Positions 12,863 to 19,346 of a DNA stretch of 19,346 bases are shown piece after piece. The notes beneath the pieces were generated by a model. The model had not been told where the DNA came from, made no database searches, and saw nothing but the letters and a program-made list of their open reading frames with translations. Both the position numbers and the translations under genes were made by a program. Source of the DNA: Paenibacillaceae bacterium UBA6304 (GTDB lineage Bacteria > Bacillota > Bacilli > Paenibacillales > Paenibacillaceae); contig DJTQ01000114.1 of the NCBI GenBank assembly GCA_002439285.1, positions 1-19,346 on the forward strand, written 5' to 3'. Each line of letters opens with the position of its first letter. Positions within the stretch are counted from its first letter, which is position 1.

Positions 12863-14185
12863 ATGAGCCTGTGGAAGATGGCAGACCCCCTGATGCGACA
12901 TCAGGGGGAAAAGGTGCTTGCGCACTTGCTGGAAAAAGGATATCAGGCCTACTTCGTCGGTGGATGCGTCCGGGATGAAATCATGGGCCGGCCAGTCCAT
13001 GATGTGGATATCGCAACCTCGGCCAAGCCTGAAGATGTGATGGCGTTGTTCGAGCGCACCATCCCGACGGGAATTCAGCACGGGACAGTTACCGTATTAT
13101 CAGGCGATCATGCCTTTGAGGTCACGACATTCCGCAAGGAAGGTGATTATGAAGATCATCGGCACCCCACCAGCGTGGAATTCGTCGAGGGTCTTACCGA
13201 AGACTTGCAGCGGCGTGACTTCACGATGAACGCCATCGCCGGAGACGGGGCAGGAAGGCTCACCGATCCTTTCGGCGGACGCGAAGACATAGAAGCCGGG
13301 CTGATTCGCTGTGTAGGGAATGCATCGGAGCGGTTTAACGAGGACGCGCTACGGATGATGCGGGCGGTCCGCTTCGCTTCCGTATTCGCGTTCCGTCCGG
13401 TGAAGAGCCTCTGGTCGGCCATGCGTGCCGGCAGGGCAAAGATCGCCTTCATCGCTATGGAACGAATCCGCACGGAACTGGAAAAGATCATTATGGGACC
13501 GAATCCGGTGCGGGGCCTTGCCTTGCTTCAGCGGAGCGGGCTACTGGAATTTGTGAAGGCGACCGTGCCAGAAGCGGCCTTGCTCCCACTGGCGGAATGT
13601 GATGAACGCTTGGTGCTGATTAGGGCTATGGAACAATTCTCGCCGGATCGGCCGGAGATGAGGTGGTCCCTGCTTCTCCAAGCGCTTGAAGTTTCAGGGG
13701 AAGGGGTTGCCGGTTTGATGAAAGAATGGACTTTCTCCAATACGGCCGCTCAATCTGCCGCCGAACTCGTCCGTTTTGACGAAAGTTGGAGATTGATGAG
13801 ATCCGCTACCCGAGAGACATCGATCCAGCGGAGAAACTGGATTAAGCTTCAGTTGGATTTCGGGAAGACCGTTGCCGCCGGTTGGCTGTTTCGTCAGGAG
13901 ATTCTGCTGAGAATTGACGGCTCATCCCCGACTGCTCGCGACAGACTCGCAGCTTTCGAGCAAGAGGAGGCGAAATGGCATCGGGAAGCCGTCGTCCATA
14001 CGCTGCAGGAACTGGCCGTGACCGGCGGGGATGTGATGCAGCATACGGGCAAGAGAGGCGGTCCATGGCTAGGTGAATTAATGAATCGCCTGGTGCTTGG
14101 CGTCGCTGTCGGAGAATGGAAGAATGATCGGGAAACTTTGCTGGAACAGGCGAAAGTTGTGGTGAATGAAGATGGAGCATCTTAG
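12863..14185 (+). CDS. cca: CCA-adding tRNA nucleotidyltransferase
   Basis: Adds or repairs the 3'-CCA end of tRNAs without a nucleic acid template. This is a class II enzyme of 440 aa, somewhat longer than B. subtilis Cca. Motifs seen in order are GGCVRD at 33-38, the catalytic DVD at 47-49, RRDFTMNAIA at 117-126, EDALRMMRAVRF (about 156-167) and ERIRTELEKI (about 195-204). The C-terminal body is helical and more variable. The ATG at 12863 has GGAGGT (12848-12853) 9 bases upstream. Another ATG at 12856 is out of frame. The last 20 bases overlap the start of birA, a sign of translational coupling. Confidence 0.95.
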   Translation: MSLWKMADPLMRHQGEKVLAHLLEKGYQAYFVGGCVRDEIMGRPVHDVDIATSAKPEDVMALFERTIPTGIQHGTVTVLSGDHAFEVTTFRKEGDYEDHRHPTSVEFVEGLTEDLQRRDFTMNAIAGDGAGRLTDPFGGREDIEAGLIRCVGNASERFNEDALRMMRAVRFASVFAFRPVKSLWSAMRAGRAKIAFIAMERIRTELEKIIMGPNPVRGLALLQRSGLLEFVKATVPEAALLPLAECDERLVLIRAMEQFSPDRPEMRWSLLLQALEVSGEGVAGLMKEWTFSNTAAQSAAELVRFDESWRLMRSATRETSIQRRNWIKLQLDFGKTVAAGWLFRQEILLRIDGSSPTARDRLAAFEQEEAKWHREAVVHTLQELAVTGGDVMQHTGKRGGPWLGELMNRLVLGVAVGEWKNDRETLLEQAKVVVNEDGAS

Positions 14186-15143
14186 ATTAATAGACATCCT
14201 GAATGAACAGCCCGGAGCTTATATCTCCGGCGAAGAGATCAGTCGGCGCCTGTCGATCAGCCGAACGGCGGTATGGAAGCAGATCAATAAGCTCCGCGAG
14301 GAAGGCTATGAATTCGAAGCGGTATCCCGTAAAGGCTACCGCTTGGTTCACGCACCGGACAAGCTGGAGGAAAGCTCCGTGCTGGATGGGCTTCAAACCC
14401 ATTCCTTTGGCAGGCGGTTAAAGCTGCTGGAGGTAACGTCGTCGACGCAGGAAGAAGCGAGATTACTTGCGGAGCAGGGGGCTCAGGAAGGTACGCTGGT
14501 TATCGCGGAGGAGCAGACTGGAGGCCGTGGCCGTCAAGGCCGGAAATGGTTCTCACCTGCGCATAAAGGGGTGTGGATGAGCTTGCTCATGCGGCCAAAG
14601 CATCCTTTATCTTTTGCACCGAAACTTACTCTGTTAACCGCTGTGGCGGTATGTCGTGCGATTAGAAAAGTAACCGGCGTGGATGCGGGCATCAAGTGGC
14701 CGAATGACCTGCTGGTCCAGGGCAAAAAAGTATGCGGAATCTTGATCGAGTCCGTTGGCGAAGATGAAATGATTAAATATTGTATCGCCGGCATCGGCAT
14801 AGACGTTAATGTTGAACTGGCGGAACTTCCTCCCGAGCTTCGTACGACTGCAACCTCACTAAAGATTGAAAGCGGAAAAACTCAGAGCCGTGCCAGACTG
14901 ATTGCCGCTGTCATGAATGAGCTGGAGCAGTTGTACAATCTATATGAAGAGGAAGGCTTCGCACCGATCAGGCATTTATGGGAAGCTCTCTCGGTAACGT
15001 TGGGCAAGCGGGTAACCGTGAAGACGCCTCAAGGGGAACTCGGCGGAATTGCCGAAGCTTTAGACGAGTCCGGAGCGCTGGTTCTGCTGGACGATACAGG
15101 GAAAACCATTACGATTTTCTCAGGAGATGTACAACTTGCATGA
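14166..15143 (+). CDS. birA: Bifunctional biotin-[acetyl-CoA carboxylase] ligase / biotin operon repressor
   Basis: Attaches biotin to carboxylases and, as biotinyl-AMP complex, represses biotin genes. The 325-aa protein has an N-terminal winged helix-turn-helix (residues 5-60, with ISGEEISRRL and SISRTAVWKQINKL). The ligase domain has the biotinyl-AMP motif GGRGRQGRKW at 119-128, KWPNDL at 177-182 and KVCGILIE. The C-terminal SH3-like domain starts near residue 275. It is therefore the DNA-binding form, like B. subtilis BirA. The start is either ATG 14166 or ATG 14172; both lie inside the cca end and neither has a strong ribosome binding site. No terminator follows before the panB promoter. 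Confidence 0.95.
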   Translation: MKMEHLRLIDILNEQPGAYISGEEISRRLSISRTAVWKQINKLREEGYEFEAVSRKGYRLVHAPDKLEESSVLDGLQTHSFGRRLKLLEVTSSTQEEARLLAEQGAQEGTLVIAEEQTGGRGRQGRKWFSPAHKGVWMSLLMRPKHPLSFAPKLTLLTAVAVCRAIRKVTGVDAGIKWPNDLLVQGKKVCGILIESVGEDEMIKYCIAGIGIDVNVELAELPPELRTTATSLKIESGKTQSRARLIAAVMNELEQLYNLYEEEGFAPIRHLWEALSVTLGKRVTVKTPQGELGGIAEALDESGALVLLDDTGKTITIFSGDVQLA

Positions 15144-15162
15144 TGAAAAGTGCGAAACATTT

Positions 15163-15171
15163 TGTTATACT
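15163..15171 (+). promoter_or_regulatory. Extended -10 promoter of the panBCD operon
   Basis: TG-T-TATACT forms an extended -10 element; no good -35 stands 16-19 bases upstream, which the TG may compensate. The start is predicted near 15178, giving a leader of about 247 nt before panB. No better promoter is visible between the leader terminator (15366) and panB. Confidence 0.5.
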
Positions 15172-15173
15172 GT

Positions 15174-15216
15174 CCTCAAGAGGCGATATCGGGAATTCGA
15201 ATTGCACTCTTGAGGG
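15174..15216. repeat. Inverted repeat at the predicted panB transcription start
   Basis: CCTCAAGAG (15174-15182) and CTCTTGAGG (15207-15215) are perfectly complementary over 9 bp, 24 bases apart. The interval contains further self-complementary stretches CGATATCG (15184-15191) and AATTCGAATT (15194-15203). If the start is at 15178 the left arm covers it, which suggests a repressor operator; if transcription begins upstream it would be an RNA stem. Confidence 0.5.
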
Positions 15217-15266
15217 CACAATATAGCTTGTTTTGAGTTTGATGAGATTTCCACGGTGACGTTGGA

Positions 15267-15366
15267 TTCTGCTCTGAGCCGAAGAGGACCGAGACAGAAG
15301 AACGAGCGACAGTGACTCTTCTTTGGATTTCGGACCTTTTTAGTGCCTATACTAAAAGGTTTTTTT
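15267..15366 (+). promoter_or_regulatory. panB leader: candidate attenuation structure (pan-motif-like)
   Basis: The leader can form two exclusive structures. Antiterminator: 15281-15294 pairs with 15328-15341, a long helix with a symmetric A15288-A15334 mismatch and some G-U pairs, continued by AGAAGA (15296-15301) with TCTTCT (15317-15322). It uses the 5' arm of the terminator at 15334-15366. A third pairing, TTCTG-C-TCT (15267-15275) with AGACAGAA (15292-15299), would block the antiterminator. A conserved pan RNA motif, described as a hairpin with two conserved unpaired adenosines, is known upstream of panB operons in Firmicutes. I could not check this leader against its consensus, and the ligand of that motif is not established. 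No T-box hallmark sequence is present. Confidence 0.55.
15334..15366 (+). terminator. Intrinsic terminator within the panB leader
   Basis: ACCTTTTTAGT (15334-15344) pairs with ACTAAAAGGT (15351-15360), with one bulged T and loop GCCTAT, followed by a T-run to 15366. It lies 58 bases before the panB start with no promoter between, so it must be read through or regulated. It may also stop transcripts from birA. Confidence 0.8.
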
Positions 15367-15424
15367 GTCGTGTCCGTAGTACAAGCGGCGCGATCGGAAA
15401 GCCTAGGGAGATGGAGACATACAA

Positions 15425-16294
15425 ATGGCTGCTAAACATGCGCTGAACATTGTGAAGATGAAAAAAATGAAGCAGGAAGGCGACCCGATTACGATGATCA
15501 CCGCTTATGATTATCCATCCGCCAAGCTGGCGGAGGAAGCGGGGATCGATATGCTGCTGGTCGGCGATTCGCTCGGAAACGTAGTGCTCGGATACGACTC
15601 TACTCTTCCGGTAACGACCGAGGATATCGTGTATCACACACGGGCGGTTGCTCGTGGAGCGCAGCATACGTTTATCGTTGCTGACCTGCCTTTTATGACA
15701 TATCACGGAAGTATCGATGAAACGCTGCGAACCGTGCGGCGGATTATGCAAGAAGGCGGAGCCCATGCGGTGAAGATGGAGGGCGGCGCGGAAATTGCTC
15801 CGACAGTCCGGAAAATTGTTGAGGCCGGGGTTCCGGTACTCGGGCACATCGGCTTGACGCCGCAATCCGTCAATCAGATCGGAGGCTATCGCGTACAGGG
15901 CAAGGATGAGCGAGATGCCCGGCGGCTGCTCGAAGAGGCGAAGGCGCTGGAGAGCGCCGGAGTGTTCGGTATTGTGCTGGAACTGGTAACGGAAGAAGTG
16001 GCTGCGGCGATTACCGAACAGATTTCCGTTCCGACGATCGGCATCGGCGCCGGCCGGAAGGTGGATGGACAGGTGCTGGTATTTCATGACGTGCTGAAAT
16101 ACACTTCGGATTACCGGGAGAAGCGGTTCGTCAAAACGTTCGCCGACATCGGCTCTCAGATTCGTTCGGGCATATCCGATTACGTAAATGAAGTGAAGAC
16201 CAAGGCGTTCCCGGAAGAAAAACATGTCTTTGCCGCCGAAGACGGCGTGCTCGATAATTTATACGGCAAGGGGAAGGTGGAGTCCCGGTCATGA
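15425..16294 (+). CDS. panB: 3-methyl-2-oxobutanoate hydroxymethyltransferase
   Basis: First committed step of pantothenate synthesis: transfers a hydroxymethyl group from methylene-tetrahydrofolate to ketoisovalerate, giving ketopantoate. The 289-aa TIM-barrel protein shows ITAYDYPSAKLAEEAG, the metal-site VGDSLG, ADLPFMTYH, VKMEGG and GHIGLTPQS, all hallmarks of PanB. The ATG at 15425 has GGAGA 7 bases upstream and AGGGAG further off. Its stop codon overlaps the panC start (ATGA at 16291-16294). Expression probably depends on the leader structure at 15267-15366. The ketopantoate reductase gene (panE) is not in the window. Confidence 0.95.
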   Translation: MAAKHALNIVKMKKMKQEGDPITMITAYDYPSAKLAEEAGIDMLLVGDSLGNVVLGYDSTLPVTTEDIVYHTRAVARGAQHTFIVADLPFMTYHGSIDETLRTVRRIMQEGGAHAVKMEGGAEIAPTVRKIVEAGVPVLGHIGLTPQSVNQIGGYRVQGKDERDARRLLEEAKALESAGVFGIVLELVTEEVAAAITEQISVPTIGIGAGRKVDGQVLVFHDVLKYTSDYREKRFVKTFADIGSQIRSGISDYVNEVKTKAFPEEKHVFAAEDGVLDNLYGKGKVESRS

Positions 16295-17196
16295 AAGTGT
16301 TTAGGGAGATTAAGGAGTTAAAGGATTATTTGAAAACCGAGCGGGTTAAGGCGGCTAAGGAACGCAAATTTCCTAAGACCGGACTAGTGCCGACGATGGG
16401 ATTCCTCCATGAGGGTCATGCAAGCCTGCTGCGACGTGCCCGTCAGAATAACGATATCGTCGTTTTGAGCATTTTTGTAAATCCAATCCAGTTCGGGCCG
16501 AATGAGGATTACGATCGTTACCCCCGCGATGAAGAGAAAGACCTGGCACTCGCGGAACGCGAAGGTGTGGATGCTGTATTCCTGCCGAGTGTAGAAGAAA
16601 TGTATCCCCGCCCTACGGCGACAAAGATCAGAGTGGAAGGATTAACAGACCGGTTGTGCGGTGCTTCGCGCCCGGGGCATTTTGACGGGGTGACTACCGT
16701 AGTGGGGAAATTGCTGCACATCGTACAGCCCACGAATGCCTATTTCGGACAAAAGGATGCTCAGCAGGCGGCCGTGATTGCGCAAATGGCCCAGGATCTT
16801 AATTTTGATGCCGAGATCACCCCCTGCCCAATCGTCCGTGAGAGCGACGGAGTAGCGCTCAGCTCGCGAAATGTTTATTTGAGCGAGGAACACCGAGTAG
16901 CGGCGCGAGTACTATCGAGAAGTCTGCTGAAGCTGGAGTCCGAAGTGCAGGCCGGGGAAGGGATTACGGCGGGTGAAGCGCGCAACGCGTTGACGGAAGC
17001 CATTCAGGCGGAGCCGTTGGCCGTGATCGATTATGTGGAGATCGTCCATTTTCCGGGGCTGGACTCCGTTGAGGAATCCACTGTTCTCCGGGATGCGGAA
17101 GGATCGGTCCTCGTTGCACTAGCAGTCAAATTCGGAACTACGCGCTTGATCGACAATGTAATTTTGATGAAGAAGGGTGAGGTGCTTCATGTATAG
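16291..17196 (+). CDS. panC: Pantothenate synthetase (pantoate-beta-alanine ligase)
   Basis: ATP-dependent condensation of pantoate with beta-alanine to pantothenate, through a pantoyl-adenylate. The 301-aa protein is a nucleotidyltransferase-fold enzyme with [11 protein letters not shown] carrying the HxGH nucleotide motif, then [33 protein letters not shown] and the KMSKS-like region replaced by the family's ALSSRN. The start ATG overlaps the panB stop by four bases. Its end overlaps panD by eight bases, so the three pan genes are translationally coupled in the order B-C-D. Confidence 0.95.
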   Translation: MKVFREIKELKDYLKTERVKAAKERKFPKTGLVPTMGFLHEGHASLLRRARQNNDIVVLSIFVNPIQFGPNEDYDRYPRDEEKDLALAEREGVDAVFLPSVEEMYPRPTATKIRVEGLTDRLCGASRPGHFDGVTTVVGKLLHIVQPTNAYFGQKDAQQAAVIAQMAQDLNFDAEITPCPIVRESDGVALSSRNVYLSEEHRVAARVLSRSLLKLESEVQAGEGITAGEARNALTEAIQAEPLAVIDYVEIVHFPGLDSVEESTVLRDAEGSVLVALAVKFGTTRLIDNVILMKKGEVLHV

Positions 17197-17572
17197 AACG
17201 ATGATGAAATCGAAAATTCACCGCGCCACCGTCACGGAGGCGAATTTAAACTATATCGGCAGCATTACGATTGATGAAAGCTTAATGGAAGCCGGAGATT
17301 TGCTTGAAAACGAAAAGGTGCAAATCGTGAACAACAATAATGGCGCCCGGTTGGAAACCTATGTCATTCCGGGGCCGCGCGGAAGCGGGGTCATCTGCCT
17401 GAACGGGGCGGCGGCGAGACTGGTGCAGCCAGGCGATCAGGTTATCATCATATCCTACGCGCAAATGTCTCCGGAAGAGCTGAGAAGCCACAAGCCTACC
17501 GTCGTATTCGTGGACGAGAACAACATTCCGGTCGAAACCGCAAGTCAGGAGCTGCACGCGACGGTCCGTTAA
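17189..17572 (+). CDS. panD: Aspartate 1-decarboxylase proenzyme
   Basis: Makes beta-alanine from aspartate for PanC. The 127-aa proenzyme is expected to self-cleave between Gly24 and Ser25 (within NYIGSITID), producing the pyruvoyl cofactor on the new N-terminus. Conserved [12 protein letters not shown] and [14 protein letters not shown] segments follow. The ATG at 17189 (protein starting MYRTMM) matches the B. subtilis start as I recall it, with GAGGTG about 5 bases upstream. The upstream in-frame GTG at 17177 is rejected. Last gene of the pan operon; no clear terminator follows, only a weak short hairpin near 17589-17604. Confidence 0.95.
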   Translation: MYRTMMKSKIHRATVTEANLNYIGSITIDESLMEAGDLLENEKVQIVNNNNGARLETYVIPGPRGSGVICLNGAAARLVQPGDQVIIISYAQMSPEELRSHKPTVVFVDENNIPVETASQELHATVR

Positions 17573-17677
17573 CAACCGTGTATGCAATTAATCCCTTCGG
17601 GAATGAAAAGCCCCCCAAAGACAAAAAATGAACGTAAGGCTCGCACTGCTTTCATATTCGTTAAAGGTGGGATGCGA

Positions 17678-18310
17678 ATGATGTTTCAGCATGTATTTGC
17701 GGAAATGAATGACCTGTTGGATGAAATCGTAACGTTGTACCCTGTGGCCCAAGGCACCCAGAAACAAGAACTGGCTAAGAAATGGCATTTGCTCAAGCAT
17801 ATGAGTGACGGGATTATTGAAGAATGGCTTAGTTTCGAAGAGAAGATGGGCGATTTCCGCCAAAGCTGGGGAAGTCCGGACAGCGGGAAGAGGTATGAAC
17901 TTCCTGAAATGAACTGCGACGCTTTTGTTAAAGGACAGGGTTATTATAAACTTTTAATGTTCTCCCAGGCTTTGCCCCAATTTGCATGCTCGCTGGAGAA
18001 ATTCCCTGAAAGCACGGTAGTAAGAACTTATTTGGCGATGTGCCACATGCATTTAGAGCAGTTTGGAGAAGCGGTTCCTCATTTCTGGAAAGTCCTGGAG
18101 GGAGCCGGAAGCAAACGGCTGCGCTCGATTATTTATAACGCACTCGGTTGTATCGAAGCTCAGCGAGGCGTTCGCACGAAAGCGAAGGAGTATTTTACTT
18201 TGGCCCATCATCATGATCCTTCTCTTCCCGAGCCGCTGGCCAATCTGGAAGCATGTATGCGAAGTTCCGGGAAACTTCAGTACGGAAATGAATTGACTTC
18301 GTTGCTTTAA
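17678..18310 (+). CDS. Tetratricopeptide-repeat protein between panD and dinG
   Basis: Soluble helical protein of 210 aa. The first 85 residues form a charged helical region without obvious repeats. TPR-like units cover about 85-200, for example KGQGYYKLLMFSQALPQF, TVVRTYLAMCHMHLEQFGEAVPHFWKVLE and IIYNALGCIEAQRGVRTKAKEYFTLAHHHDPSLPEPLANLE. Function is unknown and there is no signal peptide. The ATG at 17678 is preferred because AGGTGG (17665-17670) is 7 bases upstream; ATG 17672 would be too close and ATG 17681 is also possible. A longer in-frame start at 17582 has no ribosome binding site. It ends at the terminator at 18338-18374. Confidence 0.8.
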   Translation: MMFQHVFAEMNDLLDEIVTLYPVAQGTQKQELAKKWHLLKHMSDGIIEEWLSFEEKMGDFRQSWGSPDSGKRYELPEMNCDAFVKGQGYYKLLMFSQALPQFACSLEKFPESTVVRTYLAMCHMHLEQFGEAVPHFWKVLEGAGSKRLRSIIYNALGCIEAQRGVRTKAKEYFTLAHHHDPSLPEPLANLEACMRSSGKLQYGNELTSLL

Positions 18311-18337
18311 GCACTCCTAAAAGCCATTATTCATGAG

Positions 18338-18374
18338 AGCGGTGCTACCCTTTGATCGGGAAGCATCGCTTTTT
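18338..18374 (+). terminator. Intrinsic terminator after the TPR gene
   Basis: AGCGGTGCT (18338-18346) pairs with AGCATCGCT (18362-18370) with one G-T pair; CCC (18348-18350) can pair with GGG (18358-18360) inside; followed by a T-run to 18374. Confidence 0.75.
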
Positions 18375-18414
18375 ATTATGCTTGTTCATCCGAGGAACGA
18401 CGTCTTCACCGGAA

Positions 18415-18443
18415 TTTTCAAAACGGCGTTCTTCTGTTATGCT
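18415..18443 (+). promoter_or_regulatory. Probable promoter of dinG
   Basis: TTTTCA (18415-18420), 17-bp spacer and TATGCT (18438-18443) with a TG one base upstream of the -10. It lies between the preceding terminator and dinG, with a start near 18450, about 30 bases before the ATG. I see no LexA-type box here. Confidence 0.5.
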
Positions 18444-18479
18444 GTAAAAGAGACTGGAACGAAAGGGACTTTAAATTTC

Positions 18480-19346
18480 ATGAAATATGCCGTACTGGAT
18501 TTTGAAACGACGGGAAACCAGTCCTCTGATGAAATTATTCAAGCAGGGCTTGCCATTATAGATGAAGATTTGAAGATATCCCGGGTTTATAGTTCCTATG
18601 TGAAGCCGGGAATATCCATTCCTCCGTTTATAACGGGACTTACGGGAATTACGGAGGACGACGTCAAGGATGCACCGGATCTGGATGAAGTTATGATGGA
18701 AATGGTGCCATTGCTTGACGATGCCGTTCTCGTCGGCCATAACGTCGCTTTCGACTTTAATTATTTGCAGAGTGCGCTGGATAAAACGGGATATCTGCCC
18801 TTTACCGGCCGCATTCTCGATACGATGGATTTTCTGAAAATATTCTTTCCATCGCTGACCACCTATCAGCTGGGTATGGTCGCCTCCGAGTTCGGGGTAG
18901 AGCATGACCGGCCCCATCAGGCGGATAGCGACGCTTTGGCGACCGCGCTGATCTTCCTGAAATGTCTCGAAGAACTGGCCGATCTGCCTCTGCTTGTCTT
19001 GCAGCGGTTGTCGGATTTATTTGCCGGAGAAGACAGTGATTTGGGCTGGTTTTTTGACGCGATGCTTCAGGAGAGAGAGCGTGAGGCTGATCCGAGCCCG
19101 GACGGATATACGTATTATCGGCAGTTCGCGCTGCAGGTGCAAGATTGGATGGAGATCGAGCCTGCCAGAAACGCGATGGTGGGTAACCCGCTTCGCGATG
19201 TGTCCTTTGAGCAATTTATGGAGGATGTGCGGGAGAAGCTGCGCGCCAAAATGCCGGAATATGAGGAGCGCGAAGCTCAAAACCTGATGTTGAACGAAGT
19301 GACCCGCGCTTTTGAAGAGGATAAGCACCTATTGATCGAAGCGGGT
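18480..19346 (+). CDS. dinG: DinG-family exonuclease/helicase, N-terminal part (runs off window)
   Basis: First 289 codons; the frame is open to the last base. Residues 1-165 form a DnaQ-like 3'-5' exonuclease domain with all acidic and His motifs: DFETTG (Asp7, Glu9), GHNVAFD (His87, Asp92) and HQADSDA (His146, Asp151). A helical linker follows. The sequence ends at HLLIEAG, where the Walker A motif of the superfamily 2 helicase should begin. The exonuclease-fused form is typical of Firmicutes DinG; in Staphylococcus aureus the enzyme was reported to act as an exonuclease without helicase activity. The ATG at 18480 follows AAAGGG by 12 bases. It has its own terminator-promoter boundary upstream, as a single unit. 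Confidence 0.93.
   Translation, partial: MKYAVLDFETTGNQSSDEIIQAGLAIIDEDLKISRVYSSYVKPGISIPPFITGLTGITEDDVKDAPDLDEVMMEMVPLLDDAVLVGHNVAFDFNYLQSALDKTGYLPFTGRILDTMDFLKIFFPSLTTYQLGMVASEFGVEHDRPHQADSDALATALIFLKCLEELADLPLLVLQRLSDLFAGEDSDLGWFFDAMLQEREREADPSPDGYTYYRQFALQVQDWMEIEPARNAMVGNPLRDVSFEQFMEDVREKLRAKMPEYEEREAQNLMLNEVTRAFEEDKHLLIEAG

Noticed and set aside
15220..15366. T-box riboswitch upstream of panB
   Set aside because: The near-invariant T-box bulge sequence (GGTGGNACCGCG type) is missing; only a terminator and alternative pairing are present.
15347..16225. 292-codon minus-strand frame
   Set aside because: Antisense shadow of panB, which is unmistakable on the plus strand; the frame also runs over the leader terminator.

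Overview
This window is a piece of a Gram-positive Bacillales chromosome, most likely from Paenibacillus or a close relative. The reasons are the gene order (ypiF-qcrABC-ypjAB ... ypjC-mazG/ypjD-dapB-mgsA-bshB1-bshA-cca-birA-panBCD-dinG, as in the Bacillus subtilis qcr-dinG region), bacillithiol and sporulation genes, strong GGAGG-type ribosome binding sites, several TTG/GTG starts, and GC content near 50 percent by eye. The species call is an inference from layout and protein similarity held in memory; no search was run.

Layout. Positions 1-1207 hold the 3' end of an unidentified gene, a gamma-class carbonic anhydrase with its own strong promoter, and a 60-residue IDEAL-domain protein. Two adjacent hairpin terminators then meet a convergent MFS exporter (1216-2487, minus). 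Positions 2560-5349 hold ypiF and the menaquinol:cytochrome c reductase operon qcrABC, behind a good sigma-A promoter. An attenuator-like terminator separates qcrC from ypjA (5432-6061), followed by ypjB, a sporulation membrane protein. Positions 7069-7717 carry no gene. They hold an inverted-repeat-bounded, transposase-free element of about 560 bp, rich in hairpins and with four 21-nt palindromes. A YitT-family membrane protein (7718-8581, minus) is divergent from the long run starting at mazG (8733).

Positions 8733-15143 are tightly packed: mazG, a TPR protein, dapB (lysine/cell wall), mgsA (methylglyoxal), bshB1 and bshA (bacillithiol), cca (tRNA 3' ends) and birA (biotin ligase/repressor). 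Several stop/start overlaps suggest polycistronic transcription. Positions 15144-15424 form a structured panB leader with an extended -10 promoter, an inverted repeat at the predicted start, and mutually exclusive antiterminator and terminator hairpins. It is followed by panB-panC-panD, which overlap end to end and lead to pantothenate and CoA. A second TPR protein, a terminator, a promoter and the first 289 codons of dinG finish the window.

Most of the window is conserved housekeeping DNA. The parts most worth a second look are the structured element at 7114-7671, the panB leader at 15163-15366, and residue changes in QcrA (Ser to Ala in the second Rieske box) and DapB (second His of the HH motif to Gly). 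I see no CRISPR array, tRNA, rRNA, prophage or defence system.
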